This document shows, one piece after another, positions 55,128 to 64,000 of a stretch of 64,000 bases of DNA. Under the pieces are notes generated by a model. That model saw only the letters and a program-made list of their open reading frames with translations, had not been told where the DNA came from and did not search any database. The number at the start of each line of letters is the position of its first letter. The first letter of the stretch is position 1. The stretch is from an uncultured beta proteobacterium (GTDB lineage: Bacteria; Pseudomonadota; Gammaproteobacteria; Burkholderiales; Burkholderiaceae). Location of the stretch: positions 1 through 64,000 of the forward strand of contig CAIPQU010000115.1 in NCBI GenBank assembly GCA_903867305.1, given 5' to 3'. The position numbers and the translations under genes were made by a program.

Positions 55128-56051
55128 TTAAATTTCTGCTAGCTCTTTAATATGGGCAACAACACTTCGCCCTAATGCTGATAAATGATAACCGCCTTCC
55201 AAAGAGCTAATAATGCGGTTGTTAGAATATTTTCTAGCAATTTGCAAGATTTGCTGTGTGATCCATGCATAATCACTTTCGACTAAACCCAGCTGACCTA
55301 AATCGTCCTCACGATGCGCATCAAAACCAGCGGAAATAAAAATACACTCAGGAGCAAACTCATCAAGTCGCGGAATCCATAAATCAGAAACGATCTGCCG
55401 TATATCCCCCCCTTTTGTATAGGCGGGTACAGGAATATTCAGCATATTGCTAGCTGTAGACTGAGCCCCACTATAGGGGTAAAAAGGATGTTGAAAGAAA
55501 CTACACATCAAGACACGAGGATCGTCACGGAAAGCAACTTCAGTGCCATTACCGTGATGAACATCAAAGTCAATGATCGCGACTCTTTTGAGACCATAAT
55601 TCTCTAAAGCATACTTAGCAGCAATGGCAATATTATTAAAAAGGCAAAACCCCATCGCATGATCAGGCTCGGCATGATGGCCAGGTGGCCGAACCGCACA
55701 AAACACATTATTGACCTTGCCTTGCATTACGGCGTCTACTCCAGCTATACATGCTCCAGCAGCTCTTAATGCTGCTTGGAAAGTGTGGGTATTCATGGAA
55801 GTATCCCCATCAATTTGAAAATAGCCTGATTGGGGAGAATTTTCTTTTAAGAATTGAATCATCTGCTGATCATGTACCAAGGCTATTTGATCTTCGCTAG
55901 CAAGAGGAGCATCAATACGCGTTATAAAATCATCAATCCGACTTAAAATCATCTGATCTTCAATAGCAGTTAAACGATGGGGAGATTCTGGATGGTAACC
56001 ACCCATTTCATGTAGAAAAAAATCTGGGTGAGTAATATAACCTGTTGTCAT
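55128..56051 (-). CDS. Histone deacetylase / acetoin utilization (AcuC)-family deacetylase
   Basis: RPPGHHAEPDHAMGFCLFNNIAIAAKYAL, VAIIDFDVHHGNGTE, FISAGFDAH. Confidence 0.95.
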   Translation of the reverse strand: MTTGYITHPDFFLHEMGGYHPESPHRLTAIEDQMILSRIDDFITRIDAPLASEDQIALVHDQQMIQFLKENSPQSGYFQIDGDTSMNTHTFQAALRAAGACIAGVDAVMQGKVNNVFCAVRPPGHHAEPDHAMGFCLFNNIAIAAKYALENYGLKRVAIIDFDVHHGNGTEVAFRDDPRVLMCSFFQHPFYPYSGAQSTASNMLNIPVPAYTKGGDIRQIVSDLWIPRLDEFAPECIFISAGFDAHREDDLGQLGLVESDYAWITQQILQIARKYSNNRIISSLEGGYHLSALGRSVVAHIKELAEI

Positions 56052-56111
56052 AAAGCTAAATTCTCATCTTTTTGTGAATAATCTTATTATTACCTAAACT
56101 ACCTAATAACC

Positions 56112-57311
56112 ATGAATTTTCTAAAAATCCCTCGAGCACCTATTTTCTGGCTCAGCATTCATGGTTTACTCATGATCTGGATATCTGTTAGCCATGCTCA
56201 AAGTCAGCCTTTACAAGAGACTACTCTAAATCCTGCTGCAGAAATAACTCTTTCTAAAGAGCAAGCCTTGGATTTTTTCTTGATCGAGTTATCTATTCGA
56301 GAAAATCTTCCCCTTGAAACCCTCAGAGAGGCATTTTGTGATGTGAAAACTCAAACCATAGCGAAGCAATATATGGTGCCATCAACGAGTGGGAAAAAAC
56401 GTAAAAATTGGCTATCTTATCGGGCCAATGTTATGAATTCGACTCGCCTGAATGCTGGTAAACAGTTTTTACTTGAACATCAGGCTTTTTTAACCCAACT
56501 AGAACATAAAAGCGGTATCCCTTCATCGATCGTGGTGGGTATCTTGGGTGTTGAGACCATCTATGGTCGTAACATGGGTTCTTTTCCTGTAAGAGATGTG
56601 CTGACTACTTTTGCGTTTGATTACCCTCCCACAGTAAATCAGGCCAGTCGACAAGCAATGTTCAAAGAGCAATTACGCGCTCATATTCTCAATTGTGTAG
56701 ATACTCAGAGTCGCGCAACAATTTCTGCTTTAGTTCTGCAAGCTTGTTTGATGCAAGAAGGATCATTTGCTGGCGCCATCGGAATGCCTCAATTTATGCC
56801 CAGCAGTATTCGTCAATTCGCACAAGATGGTAATGGTGACGGGAGGATTGATTTACGCAATACACCAGAGGACGCCATGCAAAGTATCGCCCAATTTTTG
56901 CTAGCGCACGGCTGGAAAAAAGGAGAGCCAATTTACTTACCAATTTCTTCTGAAATGCAAGTAAGCGCTATCGTAAAAAAACTTGCAGACGGAGATCCCA
57001 ATCCAAAATATACGCTCGGTGAATTAAAAAATCAAAAAATTATCTCTAGCTGGCCAAGTAGTCTGAATGAAACCAGCCCTGTACTGATCGTCGATCTTCC
57101 AAGGATTGAAAAAGATGGGGCAGAAAGAGTAGATTATGTAGTGGGTCTGAAAAATTTTGAGGTCATTACCCAATACAACAGAAGCTTTTTTTATGCGATG
57201 TCAGTGACCGAGTTTGGCGACGCAGTCGTTCTTAGCGAAGGAACACCCCAGAAAATTAAGCTGGGAAAATCCCGGTCGACAAATAACGGTCACCGCGGTC
57301 ACAAACAATAA
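56112..57311 (+). CDS. mltB: Lytic murein transglycosylase B
   Basis: VVGILGVETIYGRNMGSFPVRDVL, GSFAGAIGMPQFMPSSIRQFAQDGNGDGRIDL, ITQYNRSFFYAMSV. Confidence 0.94.
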   Translation: MNFLKIPRAPIFWLSIHGLLMIWISVSHAQSQPLQETTLNPAAEITLSKEQALDFFLIELSIRENLPLETLREAFCDVKTQTIAKQYMVPSTSGKKRKNWLSYRANVMNSTRLNAGKQFLLEHQAFLTQLEHKSGIPSSIVVGILGVETIYGRNMGSFPVRDVLTTFAFDYPPTVNQASRQAMFKEQLRAHILNCVDTQSRATISALVLQACLMQEGSFAGAIGMPQFMPSSIRQFAQDGNGDGRIDLRNTPEDAMQSIAQFLLAHGWKKGEPIYLPISSEMQVSAIVKKLADGDPNPKYTLGELKNQKIISSWPSSLNETSPVLIVDLPRIEKDGAERVDYVVGLKNFEVITQYNRSFFYAMSVTEFGDAVVLSEGTPQKIKLGKSRSTNNGHRGHKQ

Positions 57312-58176
57312 AAACAATCGTAGCATTTTCAATACGTTCTGCAACACGAAGCGCCACCACCAAAGTTCCAGCAGCAGAAACCCCACAAAAAATACCTTCT
57401 TCACGAGCCATCCGGCGACACATTTCTTCAGCTTCAGCCTGAGAGACATACTCTAGAGAATCAACTCTTGATGGTTCAAAAATTTTAGGTAAATACTCCG
57501 GAGCCCATTTACGAATTCCAGGAATTTGAGAGCCGTCCATCGGTTGCACACCAACAATTTGAATATTAGGATTTTGTTGTTTTAAAAATGTCGAAGTTCC
57601 TGTGATGGTTCCAGTGGTTCCCATCGACGATACAAAATGAGTAATTTGGCCATGCGTATCGCGCCAAATTTCAGGGCCAGTTCCTTCAAAATGCGCGAGA
57701 GGATTATCTTTATTGGCGAATTGATCCAAAATAATTCCGCGCCCTTCTTTTTGAAGCTGGGCTGCATAATCACGTGCATATTCCATCCCACCAGAAGCCG
57801 GCGTGAGGATTAATTCGGCACCATACGCTGTCATACTTTGGCGACGCTCAATACTTTGATTCTCAGGCATCACTAGAATCATCTTATATCCCAAAATAGC
57901 AGCAACCATTGCAAGTGCAATTCCGGTATTACCACTCGTTGCTTCAATCAGGGTATCGCCAGGAGCAATTTCTCCACGTTGCTCAGCACGTCGAAACATG
58001 GATAATGCTGGACGATCCTTCACGGATCCAGCAGGATTATTACCTTCTAATTTGCCAAGAATAAGATTATTGCGAATCAAGTTACCCTCACCAGGAATAC
58101 GCTGTAAGCGGATCAGAGGAGTATTACCGACGGTATCTGCAATCGTTGGATAGAAAATGTTAGAAGTGTTCATCAT
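57256..58176 (-). CDS. cysM: Cysteine synthase B
   Basis: TVGNTPLIRLQRI, GKLEGNNPAGSVKDRPA, EATSGNTGIALAM, VCDRGDRYLSTGIF. Confidence 0.97.
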   Translation of the reverse strand: MMNTSNIFYPTIADTVGNTPLIRLQRIPGEGNLIRNNLILGKLEGNNPAGSVKDRPALSMFRRAEQRGEIAPGDTLIEATSGNTGIALAMVAAILGYKMILVMPENQSIERRQSMTAYGAELILTPASGGMEYARDYAAQLQKEGRGIILDQFANKDNPLAHFEGTGPEIWRDTHGQITHFVSSMGTTGTITGTSTFLKQQNPNIQIVGVQPMDGSQIPGIRKWAPEYLPKIFEPSRVDSLEYVSQAEAEEMCRRMAREEGIFCGVSAAGTLVVALRVAERIENATIVFIVCDRGDRYLSTGIFPA

Positions 58177-58289
58177 AAGAAGAATGGCAAAAGTTAGGTT
58201 TATTTTACCCCTAAGCTTCTGCCATTGGTCGAAGACCTTTAATATTCCATACTTGCGTTAAAAAATCACCCTGATGGATCTAACATGAT

Positions 58290-58667
58290 TTATTTAATTC
58301 TTGCACTTTTTGCCCGTGACATTGGTTCGGTCGCATCAAAAGTTAAACCAGATTGAGACATTTTTTCAATCGTCTTCTGACCAATACCTTTGATGCGTGC
58401 GTTTAAATCTTCCGCACTCACAAATACACCATTTTTTTCACGCTCTTCAACAATCGCTTTAGCACGCGCAGGACCAATACCCTTGACGTTTTGTAAGACT
58501 TCTTGAGTCGCAGAATTAATATTTACTGCATAGACTGGTGCCAGCATTAGAATGGCACCCCCTAAAGCCATTGCCATCAAACCCTGTTGAATCTTCTTCA
58601 ATGAAACTTTTTGTAAATTGAATCCCATCGCTTCTCCTTTAAAAAATACGTACGATCCATATCGCAC
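58290..58667 (-). CDS. ComEA-family helix-hairpin-helix protein with N-terminal signal
   Basis: VNINSATQEVLQNVKGIGPARAKAIVEERE, IKGIGQKTIEKM. Confidence 0.9.
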   Translation of the reverse strand: MRYGSYVFFKGEAMGFNLQKVSLKKIQQGLMAMALGGAILMLAPVYAVNINSATQEVLQNVKGIGPARAKAIVEEREKNGVFVSAEDLNARIKGIGQKTIEKMSQSGLTFDATEPMSRAKSARIK

Positions 58668-58715
58668 GTTGAAGAATAACGATGACTCAACAGGAATGTT
58701 GACGCAAATACGAGC

Positions 58716-59744
58716 TTAAAGCCTCTCAGCCAAAAAATCCGTATTGTCTGATAACCAAGCAACATATTTTCTGACGCCTTGCTCTACGGTCTGAAAAGGC
58801 TCTTGATAACCAACAGCTCTCAGTAAATCAAGATTGGCTTGGGTAAAAGATTGATACTTACCCTTGAGATCCTCTGGAAAATCTATATAGCGTAATTTTT
58901 GCAATGCGACCAATTGCTCAAGAGAGTTTTCTTGGAAATTATTCGGCGCTTGAATTTGATCTAACCCATGAATGACTGAGCAAGCAACATCGTTAAATGC
59001 TTGAGCTCGGCCTGTACCTAAATTAAAAATACCACTTAACTGCGGATGATCGTAAAAGAATAAATTCACTTTCACAACATCCTCAACATAAATAAAATCT
59101 CTTTTTTGTTCGCCAGCCGCATAACCATCATAATTGCCAAACAATTTGACAAAACCATTATCACGATACTGATGAAAATGATGGAATGCTACCGAAGCCA
59201 TCCGACCTTTATGCGACTCGCGAGGACCATAAACATTAAAATACCTTAAGCCTACTACTTGAGATTTGAGCGATTTCGCCGCTAAGCGCTGCCGAACAAT
59301 ATGATCAAGTAATACTTTTGAATAACCATAAATATTTAGCGGCTTCTCAAACTCTCGTTGCTCTATAAAGCTCGTAGATCCACCATAGGTTGCGGCAGAA
59401 GAAGCGTAAATCATTGGAATACCCTGCTCAGAACAAATATCTAATAAATCCAAGGTATAACGATAGTTATTTGTCATCATGTAATGCCCATCAGACTCCA
59501 TCGTGTCCGAACAAGCACCTTCATGAAAAATCGCAGCAATGGGGCCAAGAGATTTGCTTTTTAATACTTGTAAAAATTCTGATTTATCAAAATAGTCAGA
59601 TATATCCAAATCTGCAAGATTGCGATATTTATTAGCCTCTTTCAAATCATCAACAGCAATGATATCTTTTTCACCCCGCTGATTAAGAGCTTGTACAAGA
59701 TTGGCGCCAACAAATCCAGCTGCGCCGGTCACAATAAATTTCAT
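58716..59744 (-). CDS. hldD: ADP-L-glycero-D-manno-heptose 6-epimerase
   Basis: [46 protein letters not shown]. Confidence 0.97.
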   Translation of the reverse strand: MKFIVTGAAGFVGANLVQALNQRGEKDIIAVDDLKEANKYRNLADLDISDYFDKSEFLQVLKSKSLGPIAAIFHEGACSDTMESDGHYMMTNNYRYTLDLLDICSEQGIPMIYASSAATYGGSTSFIEQREFEKPLNIYGYSKVLLDHIVRQRLAAKSLKSQVVGLRYFNVYGPRESHKGRMASVAFHHFHQYRDNGFVKLFGNYDGYAAGEQKRDFIYVEDVVKVNLFFYDHPQLSGIFNLGTGRAQAFNDVACSVIHGLDQIQAPNNFQENSLEQLVALQKLRYIDFPEDLKGKYQSFTQANLDLLRAVGYQEPFQTVEQGVRKYVAWLSDNTDFLAERL

Positions 59745-60703
59745 AACAATTCCTCTGCAGAAACAGTTGCTGTACCGAGTTTACCCACCACAATACCACC
59801 AGCTCGATTGGCTAATGCCATCGCTTGATCCCATTCCCAACCAGCCGCCAAGGCTACTGCTAAAGTTCCAATCACGGTATCGCCAGCACCTGAGACATCA
59901 AAGACCTCGCGGGCCTGTGCACCAACATGACTAACTTGTTTTTCACGGAATAATGTCATTCCTTCTTCCGATCGTGTTAATAAAATAGCTTCTAAGCCTA
60001 ATTGCGCTCGAAGATTCTGTGCCTTTTCAGTCAAATCAGCTTCACTTGACCATTTACCGATGACTTGTTTGAGCTCACTGCGATTAGGTGTGATGACAGT
60101 CGCTCCAGCATATTTCGAATAATTATCTCCTTTAGGATCTACTAAGGTGATTTTTCCTGCTGCCTTTGAGATCTCGATCATTTGCGATATATGCTTAAGA
60201 GCACCCTTACCATAATCAGAAAATATGACGGCTTGAACCTGTGGCAATATCTCTTCAAAGTTTTTTAACGTAGACATTAAGGTGTCTAAGGTCGGCTCTT
60301 CTTCAAAATCTAAACGAATCAACTGCTGCTGCCTGGCAACTACTCGGAGTTTGACAATCGTGGGGACCGTGGGATCAATTTGTAAAAGACTTTGAATATG
60401 ATGAGCGGCTAACATTTCTTGCACTTTTTCTCCGGCCTCATCTTGACCAATCAAACCTAATAATTTGATCTTTGCACCTAATGTCGCCCCATTACGTGCA
60501 ACGTTAGCTGCACCACCTAAACGTTCATCAACCCGCTTAACGGCAACAATGGGTACGGGTGCTTCCGGTGAAATTCGCTCAGTATCGCCAAACCAATAAC
60601 GATCCAACATCACATCACCAACAACTAAGATAGAAGTACTATTAATCCGCTCAATGTCTTGAGGAGAAAGTTTCACAGTCATATTGTTCAAGGTTCGCAT
60701 CAT
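59741..60703 (-). CDS. hldE: D-glycero-beta-D-manno-heptose-7-phosphate kinase domain protein
   Basis: PfkB family: [61 protein letters not shown]; no nucleotidyltransferase domain (HldE1/RfaE1 only). Confidence 0.94.
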   Translation of the reverse strand: MMRTLNNMTVKLSPQDIERINSTSILVVGDVMLDRYWFGDTERISPEAPVPIVAVKRVDERLGGAANVARNGATLGAKIKLLGLIGQDEAGEKVQEMLAAHHIQSLLQIDPTVPTIVKLRVVARQQQLIRLDFEEEPTLDTLMSTLKNFEEILPQVQAVIFSDYGKGALKHISQMIEISKAAGKITLVDPKGDNYSKYAGATVITPNRSELKQVIGKWSSEADLTEKAQNLRAQLGLEAILLTRSEEGMTLFREKQVSHVGAQAREVFDVSGAGDTVIGTLAVALAAGWEWDQAMALANRAGGIVVGKLGTATVSAEELL

Positions 60704-60711
60704 ATCTTCTA

Positions 60712-62076
60712 TTAATTATGCCTGCCTATACCGAAGTACTTAAAACCTAACTCCGATAAAGTACTCGGTTCAAATAAATTACGTCCATCAAAGATGATTG
60801 GTTCTTTCAGGTTTTGTTTCAGAAAATCAAAGTCAGGGCTACGGAAGGCTTTCCACTCTGTAACAATGACTAAAGCATCAGCCCCCTCAACTGCTTGGTT
60901 GGGTTTATCAACGGTTTTAATTTTCGATAATAATTCAGGCTGCTTCGCAAAATCCAATTCAAAACAATGCCAGGCCTCTGCGGTTGCCACTGGATCATGC
61001 GCCACAATACTCGCGCCACGACGAATCAGCTCAGCAATAATCACACGACTCGGAGCTTCACGCATATCATCCGTATTCGGTTTAAAAGCAAGGCCCCATA
61101 AGGCAAAGGTTAAACCCGTTAAGTCTTCACCATAATGCTGGACAATTTTATTAACTAAGATTAACTTTTGCGCATCATTCACATCTTCTACAGCATCTAA
61201 AATACGTAGATTTAAAGCATATTCTTGGGCAGTTTTCGATAAGGCCTGCACATCCTTTGGAAAACATGATCCACCGTAACCGGTACCGGCATATAAAAAG
61301 CCATAACCAATCCGCGAATCCGAACCGATACCTTGACGAACAGCCTCAATATCAGCTCCGACTTGATCCGCTAAATTAGCCAACTCATTCATAAAGGAAA
61401 TACGTGTTGCCAACATGGCATTAGCAGCATATTTAGTGAGCTCGGCACTTTTTACATCCATGTAAAAAGTACGCTCATGATGACGATTAAATGGCGAATA
61501 TAATTTACGCACTTTTTCTTTAGCATACTGACCATGCTCATCGTCAGCAGTGCCAACAACAATCCGATCTGGGCGCATAAAGTCTTCTACCGCGGCTCCT
61601 TCTTTTAAAAATTCAGGATTGGATACGACCGAAAAATGTACCTGCTGCTCTCCTCTTTTTGCTAATTCAGCCTGAATCACAGCAGATACTTTGTGAGCAG
61701 TGCCTACTGGAACCGTCGATTTATCAATAATAACTTTGAAGTCTTTCATATACTTCGCAATATTTTGCGCAGCCGCCAAAACATACTTCAAATCAGCAGA
61801 ACCATCTTCATCCGGTGGAGTACCAACAGCAATAAATTGCACTTCCCCATGATGAACACTTGCTTCAATATCTGTAGAAAACACAATCCTACCCGCCTCT
61901 TTATTACGAGTAATCATCTCTTTTAAACCAGGCTCATAAATCGGGACGCCGCCTTGGTTCAAAATATCAATTTTTTTCTGATCAAGATCTAAACAAAATA
62001 CCTGATTGCCTAATTCAGCCAAGCAAGCACCAGTGACTAAACCAACATAACCACTGCCAATAATTGTGACCTTCAA
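60712..62076 (-). CDS. ugd: UDP-glucose 6-dehydrogenase
   Basis: [54 protein letters not shown]. Confidence 0.97.
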   Translation of the reverse strand: MKVTIIGSGYVGLVTGACLAELGNQVFCLDLDQKKIDILNQGGVPIYEPGLKEMITRNKEAGRIVFSTDIEASVHHGEVQFIAVGTPPDEDGSADLKYVLAAAQNIAKYMKDFKVIIDKSTVPVGTAHKVSAVIQAELAKRGEQQVHFSVVSNPEFLKEGAAVEDFMRPDRIVVGTADDEHGQYAKEKVRKLYSPFNRHHERTFYMDVKSAELTKYAANAMLATRISFMNELANLADQVGADIEAVRQGIGSDSRIGYGFLYAGTGYGGSCFPKDVQALSKTAQEYALNLRILDAVEDVNDAQKLILVNKIVQHYGEDLTGLTFALWGLAFKPNTDDMREAPSRVIIAELIRRGASIVAHDPVATAEAWHCFELDFAKQPELLSKIKTVDKPNQAVEGADALVIVTEWKAFRSPDFDFLKQNLKEPIIFDGRNLFEPSTLSELGFKYFGIGRHN

Positions 62077-62118
62077 ATCATTCTCCCTTTACGCATCATC
62101 TTTGACCCGAATTAACCC

Positions 62119-63348
62119 TTATACCGAACCAATACCTTCACTTCTTTTCGGGGAGTATACATCCCAGTGATTACAGCCTGGACACTGCCAATAAAAACGT
62201 CGCGCCCTAAATCCACAATTACTACAGGTATAACGTGCCAGGCTATTTGTTTTTTGTTTTAACAAATCTAAAGAAGCTTTAATTTCGGCCATACTGGCCT
62301 CTTCGGCACTGGCCTGAGCTATCAGAAATTGTGCCTCTAAACGTTTCGTCATTGCAGTTAAACTCGGGGTACTAAGCATGACGTTGTTCATGAGCGTTTG
62401 AGCCTGTTTTGGCCCCTCGATCCTAAGAACGTGCTTAAAAACCATATCCAGTAATTCACCAGCGCCTTGCTCTTGAAGATGTAGCTTTAATTTTTCTAAG
62501 CCTTCTTGCTCGAGACTTAACTCCGCATGGGCCTTCATCCATTTATCAGCTATTAAATGCAAATAGGCGGGAGATTTTTTTTCAATATTGCCCCACGCTT
62601 CAATCGCTTCATGAGGACGTTGTTGTGCAATGGCTAACTCACCTCGTAATATCGTTGCCCGTATATGGTGAGGCACTGCATAAAATGCTTGATCAATGGC
62701 TTCTTTGGCAGCAATCAAATTTTTTGATCGCATGGATTCAACCGCAATCTCACAATAAAAATGGGCAATTTGATCTTGATAATTTTTCTTTTCTAAAACC
62801 CCTAACTCCGTCGCAGCAATAATTGCTTTACGCCAATCTTTTTCAATTTGGTACATCTCTAATAAGGCAACTTTTGCGGGTAAATGATACCGCCCTTCTA
62901 TCACTAAATTAAGACTAGACTCAGCACGATCGAGCATTCCAGCACGCAAAAAATCACGCCCTAATTCATAGGCGGCGTGCGATCGATCTTTTGGCAGAAT
63001 ATCTTGACGATTACTTAAATGCTGATGCACACGAATCGCCCGCTCTGTTTCACCTCGACGTCGAAATAAACTTCCTAAGGCAAAGTGCAGTTCGGTAGTT
63101 TCAGGATCTAATTTTGCCACCTCAACTAAAGCATCAATGGCCTTGTCATGCTGCTCGCTAAGTAATAAATTGATACCGCGAAAAGTAGAATGCTGTTTTT
63201 TGGTCTGCTCGACATCATCTTCGAATTCTTGTAGGCGCATTTCCCAACGAGCAGCTAACCAACCTAGTCCAAATACAATAGGAATTAGAACTAACCAGGA
63301 AGTCTGAATTTGCAAATTAACCTCTTCGTTTCCGAGGGAATAGAACAA
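62119..63348 (-). CDS. lapB: Lipopolysaccharide assembly protein LapB
   Basis: TPR repeats and C-terminal rubredoxin-like CSNCGFRARRFYWQCPGCNHWD. Confidence 0.95.
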   Translation of the reverse strand: MFYSLGNEEVNLQIQTSWLVLIPIVFGLGWLAARWEMRLQEFEDDVEQTKKQHSTFRGINLLLSEQHDKAIDALVEVAKLDPETTELHFALGSLFRRRGETERAIRVHQHLSNRQDILPKDRSHAAYELGRDFLRAGMLDRAESSLNLVIEGRYHLPAKVALLEMYQIEKDWRKAIIAATELGVLEKKNYQDQIAHFYCEIAVESMRSKNLIAAKEAIDQAFYAVPHHIRATILRGELAIAQQRPHEAIEAWGNIEKKSPAYLHLIADKWMKAHAELSLEQEGLEKLKLHLQEQGAGELLDMVFKHVLRIEGPKQAQTLMNNVMLSTPSLTAMTKRLEAQFLIAQASAEEASMAEIKASLDLLKQKTNSLARYTCSNCGFRARRFYWQCPGCNHWDVYSPKRSEGIGSV

Positions 63349-63544
63349 AGGCTGAAATCATCAAGCCCAACAAAAAGGCACTAAACAAAAGCATATTTAA
63401 AGGTAGATTCAGTGATTGATTAACAAACCAATGGAATTCAACTGAAGTAGTGTTGGTGATTGCAATGAGAAATAGAATCAAAAATAAAACAATGCGCAAA
63501 AGCAATAATATGATCCGCCATAAAGCTTGAAATAGCGGCAACAT
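63317..63544 (-). CDS. lapA: LapA-domain membrane protein
   Basis: Small 2-TM protein upstream of and overlapping lapB; FLIAITNTTSVEFHWF. Confidence 0.85.
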   Translation of the reverse strand: MLPLFQALWRIILLLLRIVLFLILFLIAITNTTSVEFHWFVNQSLNLPLNMLLFSAFLLGLMISAFVLFPRKRRG

Positions 63545-63547
63545 CGA

Positions 63548-63907
63548 TTAACCGATTTTAGCTACGTCGACACTTGCCTTGTAATCCACACGTTCTCTTA
63601 ACTCTTTACCAGGTTTGAAATGAGGGACTTTTTTCTCAGGAATCATGACCTGCTCACCAGACTTTGGATTGCGACCAACACGGGCAGGACGATGATGTAA
63701 TACAAAACTACCAACACCTCTGAGCTCAATGCGCTTACCTTGGGCAAGTGCTTGAGTCATCGTATCTAACAAGGTCTTGACAGCTAACTCAACATCTCGA
63801 GGCATTAACTGGGGAAACTGCTCAGACAATAAACTGACCAATTCTGAGCGGGTAATTGAAGAGTCAATTACTGTATCTACATCTAATTGTTGTTCATTAG
63901 CCAGCAT
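63548..63907 (-). CDS. ihfB: Integration host factor subunit beta (N-terminally extended)
   Basis: [46 protein letters not shown]. Confidence 0.96.
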   Translation of the reverse strand: MLANEQQLDVDTVIDSSITRSELVSLLSEQFPQLMPRDVELAVKTLLDTMTQALAQGKRIELRGVGSFVLHHRPARVGRNPKSGEQVMIPEKKVPHFKPGKELRERVDYKASVDVAKIG

Positions 63908-63924
63908 CTTTAAACATCCTTTAA

Positions 63925-63956
63925 CAAAAAATGCCGCTATGTTTACATAGCGGCAT
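63925..63956 (-). terminator. Intrinsic terminator between rpsA and ihfB
   Basis: Perfect 11-bp stem ATGCCGCTATG-tttA-CATAGCGGCAT followed by T6 on the minus strand. Confidence 0.85.
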
Positions 63957-63964
63957 GTTACCGA

Positions 63965-64000
63965 TTAGCCTTGGTTATCTAACTTTGCTTTTAATAAAGC
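63965..64000 (-). CDS. rpsA: 30S ribosomal protein S1, C-terminus (partial)
   Basis: Minus strand ALLKAKLDNQG*; position upstream of ihfB. Confidence 0.75.
   Translation of the reverse strand, partial: ALLKAKLDNQG

Noticed and set aside
1-64000. CRISPR arrays, prophage, defence islands, rRNA operons
   Set aside because: No regularly spaced repeats, phage structural genes, restriction or toxin-antitoxin pairs, or rRNA sequence were seen; most of the window is dense housekeeping coding sequence.

Overview
The window looks like a chromosomal segment of a low-to-mid GC betaproteobacterium. Gene content and order (earP-efp, the fab/lepA/era block, etfBA, hldD-hldE-ugd-lapB-lapA-ihfB-rpsA) resemble Burkholderiaceae of the Polynucleobacter type; this assignment is inferred, not searched. 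About 60 protein genes are supported. Most are core housekeeping genes: cell envelope, lipid synthesis, translation and tRNA/rRNA maturation, molybdenum cofactor and fatty-acid oxidation. There are also two tRNAs (Gly-GCC, Cys-GCA), a short rpmF gene missing from the ORF track, and several intrinsic terminators. The accessory-looking part is roughly 1-3790, upstream of the tRNA pair. It holds the end of an IS256-like element, a DMT permease, a truncated Fic-like C-terminal fragment, a membrane acyltransferase, and a gene-poor gap with one perfect and one near-perfect FNR-type palindrome. I found no convincing novel defence, CRISPR or other undescribed multi-gene system. The most useful leads are the FNR-box gap, the structured rne leader, the terminator between the two tRNAs, the overlapping uvrC/earP start codons, the mltB/cysM 3' overlap, and the apparent absence of rpoE-rseAB next to mucD.
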